Shown piece by piece: positions 12,227 through 16,264 of a stretch of 16,264 bases of DNA; position 1 is the first letter of the stretch, and each line of letters begins with the position of its first letter. Where the stretch lies: assembly GCA_002779555.1 (NCBI GenBank), contig PEWI01000225.1:1-16264 (forward strand). Reading direction: 5' to 3'. Below the pieces are notes generated by a model that saw nothing but the letters and a program-made list of their open reading frames with translations, had not been told where the DNA came from and made no database searches. The DNA comes from Candidatus Bathyarchaeota archaeon CG07_land_8_20_14_0_80_47_9. GTDB taxonomy: Archaea; Thermoproteota; Bathyarchaeia; Bathyarchaeales; Bathycorpusculaceae. The position numbers were made by a program, and so were the translations under genes.

Positions 12227-13795
12227 ATGATGGGCACCAAAGTGGAGAAGACTGTCGAGTTTAGGATAAGCAGATTTGACCCAGAACAGAACAAGCATTA
12301 CGCGTCCACGTTCAAGGTTCCTATTCGCAAGGGAACAACAGTGCTTGACGCTTTGCTCTACATTAAAGACAATCTTGACGACTCGCTCACGTTCAGGCAT
12401 TCTTGCAGAATGGGCATCTGCGGAAGCTGCGGAGTCAACGTCAACGGGCAACCCATGCTGGCTTGCTACACGCAAGTGCTCGACCTTGGCGTAGACTCCC
12501 TGTCTGTGGAACCGCTTTCAAACTTTCAGGTCATAAAAGACTTGGTCGTTGACATAGAACCTTTCTTTGATTCTTACAAGAGAATCAAAACCTTTCTGAT
12601 AAAACCTGAACAAGAGCTCAAGAAAACAGATGAATTTACACAGTCGCCTGAAGACCTCAAGAAGTATTGGGACATGACGCTTTGCATAAAATGCTCAATC
12701 TGCAACTCTGCTTGCCCAGCCGCAATAGACACGAAGTTTCTAGGACCCTCAAGCCTAACCGCTACGTACAGGTTCATTTCAGACTCAAGAGACCAAGGTT
12801 TGGAGGAACGACTGAAGCCGATGGCTGACAATGTCTGGCTTTGTACTCAATGCAACTCATGCACCATGTTCTGTCCCAAGAAGCTGCCCTGCGCCAACGC
12901 CATACTTGACGATCACAGCCTGCTCGTGGAAGCCGGAAGCATCCCGAAAACCGTGAAAGACGTGCTGGAGAGCGTCTACAAATATCACAACCCGATGGGA
13001 ACACACCAGAGCCGAAGAATGGAGTGGGCAAAGGACCTGGACGTCAAAACGTTTCCATCTGTTGCCAAGGCCGACGTGTTGCTATTTGTCTGCTGCTCAA
13101 ATGCCTTTGACCCTAGGAACCAAGAAATCGCGAGGGGAATGGTTTCGATACTGAACAAGCTAGGCGTTGACTTTGCAACGTTGGGCGCAGAAGAATGGTG
13201 TTGCGGAGACCACATGCTCAGACTCGGCGAGAAAGGATTGTTCGAAGAACTGTCTGCACACAACTTGTCCATGTTTGAAAAGCTTAACGTGAAGAAAATT
13301 GTGACCATCTCGCCACACTGTTACAACACCTTCAAGAATGACAAGCCCTACAGCGATGCTAAGCTAAACGTTCAACACTACACGCAGTTCATTGCTGAAG
13401 CTATCGAACAAGGCAAGCTTAAGCTACCCAACGCCGTCAAGAGGAAGATTGCCTATCACGACCCGTGTTTCCTAGGCAAACGCAACGACGTCTACGACGC
13501 TCCCAGAAACGTTTTGCGGTCAGTGAGCGGCGTGGAGCTTGTTGAAATGAAAAGAACGAGGCAAAGCAGCTTTTGCTGTGGTGGAGGAGCAGGAAGAGTC
13601 TGGACGGAAGAGGCAGACCCTGAGAAGAGACCCAGCGTAAGCCGCGTCAAGGAGGCGCTGGAACTTGGCGTAGAAAACATTGCTGTAGCGTGCCCGTTCT
13701 GCACAACTACGTTGGAAGACGCTGTGAAAGTGTTAGATGTCGAAAGCAAGATATCCGTAAAAGACATCTTGGAAATCATAAAAGAAGCAGCCTAA
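12227..13795 (+). CDS. tfrB: Fumarate reductase iron-sulfur subunit fused to two CCG (HdrB-like) domains, TfrB-like
   Basis: This 522-residue electron-transfer subunit is a fusion. Residues 1-110 form a plant-type [2Fe-2S] domain (Cys60, 65, 68, 80). Residues 140-230 are a bis-cluster ferredoxin domain (CIKCSICNSACP at 153-164 and CTQCNSCTMFCP at 206-217, plus Cys222). Residues 280-522 hold two cysteine-rich CCG domains (CC289-290, CC325-326, Cys365; then Cys414, CC450-451, Cys489 and Cys492). In methanogens this layout is thiol:fumarate reductase subunit B, and the CCG part is like HdrB/HdrD and SdhE. In the first CCG domain the usual CPHC reads SPHC. AGGAGG at 12215-12220 abuts an ATG at 12221, so the ATG at 12227 (6-base spacing) is the better start. 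No membrane-anchor gene follows. Confidence 0.9.
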   Translation: MMGTKVEKTVEFRISRFDPEQNKHYASTFKVPIRKGTTVLDALLYIKDNLDDSLTFRHSCRMGICGSCGVNVNGQPMLACYTQVLDLGVDSLSVEPLSNFQVIKDLVVDIEPFFDSYKRIKTFLIKPEQELKKTDEFTQSPEDLKKYWDMTLCIKCSICNSACPAAIDTKFLGPSSLTATYRFISDSRDQGLEERLKPMADNVWLCTQCNSCTMFCPKKLPCANAILDDHSLLVEAGSIPKTVKDVLESVYKYHNPMGTHQSRRMEWAKDLDVKTFPSVAKADVLLFVCCSNAFDPRNQEIARGMVSILNKLGVDFATLGAEEWCCGDHMLRLGEKGLFEELSAHNLSMFEKLNVKKIVTISPHCYNTFKNDKPYSDAKLNVQHYTQFIAEAIEQGKLKLPNAVKRKIAYHDPCFLGKRNDVYDAPRNVLRSVSGVELVEMKRTRQSSFCCGGGAGRVWTEEADPEKRPSVSRVKEALELGVENIAVACPFCTTTLEDAVKVLDVESKISVKDILEIIKEAA

Positions 13796-13797
13796 CA

Positions 13798-13815
13798 TTT
13801 CTTCTCTTTTTCTGA
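13798..13815 (+). terminator. Pyrimidine/T-rich terminator of the fumarate reductase operon
   Basis: TTTCTTCTCTTTTTC begins two bases after the tfrB stop region and contains five consecutive T. It is a good archaeal oligo-T terminator and separates this operon from the aldehyde oxidoreductase unit, which has its own promoter. Confidence 0.55.
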
Positions 13816-13867
13816 TCGAGCAGTCATCGCTAGACTGAGTGCGTGCAAATCGTCCGACTTAGAGGGA

Positions 13868-13880
13868 TAAATTAATATTA
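13868..13880 (+). promoter_or_regulatory. TATA box of the aldehyde oxidoreductase unit
   Basis: TAAATTAATATTA is centred near 13875. It predicts a start around 13900 and a leader of about 21 bases with GGAGG before the ATG at 13921. Confidence 0.6.
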
Positions 13881-13895
13881 GCCATCAAAGGCTAA
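13878..13895. promoter_or_regulatory. 18-base palindrome, candidate operator between TATA box and transcript start
   Basis: TTAGCC (13878-13883) and GGCTAA (13890-13895) form perfect inverted arms around ATCAAA. The site touches the TATA box and ends about 5 bases before the predicted start. A protein bound there would block RNA polymerase, so it suits a repressor. No cognate regulator can be named. Confidence 0.45.
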
Positions 13896-13920
13896 GAATT
13901 CAACGAGTATGGAGGATGGC

Positions 13921-15777
13921 ATGTTGTTTGGCTATGCTGGTCGCGTGCTTTACGTGGATTTGACAACTGGGAAAACCTATGTTGAGCCTTTGAATGAGGA
14001 TTATGCGAAGAAATACATCGGCGGCATCGGTTTAGGCATAAGAATGTGGCTGGACAATTCCAAGCCGGGAGTTGACCCTTTCAGCCCGGAAAACCCGCTG
14101 ATAATCGCAAATGGCCCCATATCAGGTACCATGTGGCCGACAGGCGGAAATGGACATGCTTTTGTTTCAAAATCGCCGCAAAGCTACGGGGTCGGCGAAT
14201 CCAAGGCACACGGTTCTTTTGGCACAGAACTCAAAAGAGCAGGATACGATGCTGTTGTTTTGAAGGGGAAGTCGGAAAGGCCTGCTTACCTTTGGATTGA
14301 CGATGATTCAGTTCAAATCCTAGACGCTTCACATTTAATGGGCAAGTCACCAAGCGAAACAGAGGACGCGATAAGGGAAGAGTTGGGCGACTATTACATC
14401 CGCGTCGCCGCCATTGGCGTTGCTGGGGAAAAACTGGCTCGAATGGCTTGCATCATCAACGACAAGACCAGAGCATGCGGAAGAACAGGCTTAGGCGCGG
14501 TTATGGGTTCAAAGAACCTCAAGGCAGTTGCCGTGCGCGGAACCAACGACGTAACGGTTGCCAAGTTAGACGAGTTCATGGAGTACATTAAGGAATTTCA
14601 CGAGAGAATGAAGGGCCCTGCAACGCAGAAATACCGAACCTTGGGCACGGTTGAGAACGTTCTTGTCCACAACTCGCTGTCTTGCATGCCGACAAGAAAC
14701 TACAACAACTCACGGTTCGAAGGCGCCGAAAAAGTCAGCGGCGAAGCATTGAACGACAAGTTCGTCGCGAAAATCATCGGCTGCAGTTCTTGTGCGATGC
14801 GCTGTGAACACATGTGCGTGGTTGCAGAAGGGCCGTACAAGAACACGATGACGCGAATGGAGTATGAGACCTTGTGGGCGCTGGGACCCTACTGCGGCGT
14901 GGACAGGTTGGACGCCATCATAAAGGGGATGGAGCTTTCAAACTACTACGGGATTGACGCGATCAGCGCAGGCGTAACCATCGGGTTTGCAATGGACTGT
15001 TACGAGAGAGGCATCTTGACGCAGGAGGAGCTTGACGGTATAGATGCGAAGTTCGGCAACTCCGAGGCCATGGTTCAGCTTGTTGAGAAAATCGGCAAGC
15101 GCGAAGGTGTAGGTGACTTGCTGGCTGACGGAGCCAAGTATGCCGCTGACAAGATCGGTAAGGATTCGTACAAGCTGGCTGCAACGATAAAAGGCGTTGA
15201 GACCACAGGCTACGATCTCAGGTGCCTGAAGACGGCGGCTTTGGGTTTTGCAGTTTCCTTCCGAGGCGCAGACCACAATAGGCATGGCGCTTACGCTTTC
15301 GACGTGAAGGGAAAAGTCAACCGCCTAGTAGCTGAGAAAGGCAGAGGAAAACTCGTTAAAGACATGGAAGACACGTACAATCTCATTGACTCGTTCATAG
15401 TCTGCAAGTTTTCAAGAGGCACATACTACAAGGAGCTCCCAGACATGGCTAAGCTCTACACGCTAGTGACGGGGTTTGAGATGACCCCAGAACAGCTGAA
15501 GCAAGCTGGCGAGAGGATTCAGAACGCTGCCAGACTTTTCAACATAAGGGAAGGCTTGACCAGAAAAGACGACACACTGCCATGGAAGGTTATGCATGAC
15601 CCCATTCCAGACGAAGGCCCGTCGAAAGGAGCATTCGTCAGCCAAGCAGAGCTGGACTTACTTCTGGACGATTACTACGAGGCTCGAGGGTGGACGAAAG
15701 AAGGCATACCGCCTGTTGAGAAGCTCAAGGAGCTGGGCATGGAAGATCTGATCAGCATAGTGGAGAACAAGGAGTGA
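13921..15777 (+). CDS. aor: Aldehyde:ferredoxin oxidoreductase, tungstopterin type
   Basis: This 618-residue enzyme oxidises aldehydes to acids and passes electrons to ferredoxin using a tungsten (or molybdenum) bis-pterin site and one [4Fe-4S] cluster. The N-terminal domain opens LFGYAGRVLYVDLTTGKTYV. The pterin-binding IANGPISGT, RTGLGAVMGSKNLKAV and YYGIDAISAG segments are present. Cluster ligands are Cys288, Cys291, Cys295 and Cys495. From memory, these match the numbering 288/291/295/494 of the Pyrococcus furiosus enzyme. That numbering supports the ATG at 13921, which also has GGAGG five bases upstream, over the ATG at 13909. It is followed six bases later by a four-cluster ferredoxin-like gene, so it probably works as a two-subunit module. 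Which aldehyde it uses cannot be read from the sequence. Confidence 0.92.
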   Translation: MLFGYAGRVLYVDLTTGKTYVEPLNEDYAKKYIGGIGLGIRMWLDNSKPGVDPFSPENPLIIANGPISGTMWPTGGNGHAFVSKSPQSYGVGESKAHGSFGTELKRAGYDAVVLKGKSERPAYLWIDDDSVQILDASHLMGKSPSETEDAIREELGDYYIRVAAIGVAGEKLARMACIINDKTRACGRTGLGAVMGSKNLKAVAVRGTNDVTVAKLDEFMEYIKEFHERMKGPATQKYRTLGTVENVLVHNSLSCMPTRNYNNSRFEGAEKVSGEALNDKFVAKIIGCSSCAMRCEHMCVVAEGPYKNTMTRMEYETLWALGPYCGVDRLDAIIKGMELSNYYGIDAISAGVTIGFAMDCYERGILTQEELDGIDAKFGNSEAMVQLVEKIGKREGVGDLLADGAKYAADKIGKDSYKLAATIKGVETTGYDLRCLKTAALGFAVSFRGADHNRHGAYAFDVKGKVNRLVAEKGRGKLVKDMEDTYNLIDSFIVCKFSRGTYYKELPDMAKLYTLVTGFEMTPEQLKQAGERIQNAARLFNIREGLTRKDDTLPWKVMHDPIPDEGPSKGAFVSQAELDLLLDDYYEARGWTKEGIPPVEKLKELGMEDLISIVENKE

Positions 15778-15783
15778 TAAGAG

Positions 15784-16264
15784 ATGGTTAAGGTTCACGA
15801 GAGAAAGTTTGTGTCAGCTGACCCGGACAAGTGTGTCGGTTGCCAAGTCTGTGAATACGTTTGTTCAGTGACCAAGAACAAAGCGTTCAACCCATTGAAG
15901 TCAAGCATACGCGTGGTGAGGATTAACCAGTTGATCAACTTGTCTGTCACGTGTCGACTTTGCGAGAACCCCCCGTGCGTTAGGGCTTGTCCGCGTGATG
16001 CGTTGACACAGTCTGAGGAGACAGGGGTCATAATGGTTGACAAGGACAAGTGCAACGGCTGTGGATGGTGCATTGAAGCCTGCGATTACGGCGCGATCAT
16101 GCTGCACCCAGAAAAGAAAATAGTTTTCGTCTGCGACTTGTGCAAAGAGAAAGGCGAACCGCAATGCGTTAAATGGTGTCCAGAAGAGGCATTAGACTTT
16201 GTTACGAGCGACGTTCTAGCACAGAAGGCTAGAATTACAGCAGTGAAGAAACTGTTTCAAGAAG
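15784..16264 (+). CDS. Four-cluster [4Fe-4S] ferredoxin-like subunit, 3' end outside window
   Basis: The frame is open from the ATG at 15784 to the right edge (160 codons). Sixteen cysteines form four cluster motifs: CVGCQVCEYVC from Cys17, CRLCENPPCVRAC, CNGCGWCIEAC, and CDLCKEKGEPQCVKWC, in which the third Cys is eight residues after the second. This is the DmsB/HycB-type electron-transfer layout. Similar small subunits accompany some aldehyde oxidoreductases, such as AorA of Aromatoleum. GGAG at 15771-15774, inside the end of the upstream gene, is its ribosome binding site, so the two are co-translated. It most likely carries electrons from the aldehyde oxidoreductase to ferredoxin or another acceptor. 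No signal peptide is present. Confidence 0.88.
   Translation, partial: MVKVHERKFVSADPDKCVGCQVCEYVCSVTKNKAFNPLKSSIRVVRINQLINLSVTCRLCENPPCVRACPRDALTQSEETGVIMVDKDKCNGCGWCIEACDYGAIMLHPEKKIVFVCDLCKEKGEPQCVKWCPEEALDFVTSDVLAQKARITAVKKLFQE

Noticed and set aside
1..16264. tRNA, rRNA, CRISPR array or transposase
   Set aside because: No clover-leaf pattern, conserved rRNA stretch, regularly spaced repeat or transposase motif was seen by eye. A covariance-model search would be decisive for small RNAs.

Overview
The window looks like a stretch of archaeal chromosome, probably from the Thermoproteota (TACK) side and most like Candidatus Bathyarchaeia. This placement is an inference from gene content. The main supports are a GMP synthetase split into separate amidotransferase and ATP-pyrophosphatase genes, archaeal TATA boxes about 25 bases before predicted transcript starts, two apparently leaderless genes, a stand-alone parvulin, a methanogen-like two-subunit fumarate reductase and a tungsten-type aldehyde oxidoreductase. 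No rRNA, tRNA, CRISPR or transposase was seen.

Layout. Bases 1-1308 (minus) hold most of a pyruvate carboxylase B / oxaloacetate decarboxylase alpha gene that runs off the left edge. A short O6-alkylguanine-DNA alkyltransferase follows (1506-1856, plus). Bases 1853-2590 are a gene graveyard: a nucleotidyltransferase-family relic broken by four frameshifts, joined to a decayed second copy of the 3' end of the carboxyltransferase gene that lies intact at 3408-4976. Between the two copies sits a membrane-anchored protein of unknown function (2653-3342). The intact carboxyltransferase diverges from an Lrp/AsnC-type regulator (5158-5664), with a 21-base palindrome between them. Next on the minus strand come methylmalonyl-CoA epimerase and biotin protein ligase (one unit), then the two GMP synthetase subunits (one unit). 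A parvulin, a small coiled-coil protein, a winged-helix protein, a possible 49-residue Cys-rich protein and a cupin follow. The right third (plus) carries a soluble fumarate reductase pair (10519-13795), then an aldehyde:ferredoxin oxidoreductase and the start of its four-cluster iron-sulfur partner, which runs off the right edge.

How the genes fit together. Four genes (pycB-like, carboxyltransferase, epimerase, biotin ligase) serve biotin-dependent carboxylation and methylmalonyl-CoA chemistry. With the fumarate reductase they cover several steps of a C4-dicarboxylate / methylmalonyl-CoA / propionyl-CoA route. The direction (propionate formation, propionate use, or anaplerosis) cannot be read from the sequence, and the biotin carboxylase, the methylmalonyl-CoA mutase and a recognisable biotin carrier domain are not in the window. 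The aldehyde oxidoreductase module points to ferredoxin-linked anaerobic metabolism.

The least ordinary features are the decayed carboxyltransferase/nucleotidyltransferase region with its direct repeat, the two palindromes placed at promoters, the anchor-less fumarate reductase with HdrB-like domains, and the small Cys-rich reading frame. I did not find a clear previously undescribed multi-gene system.
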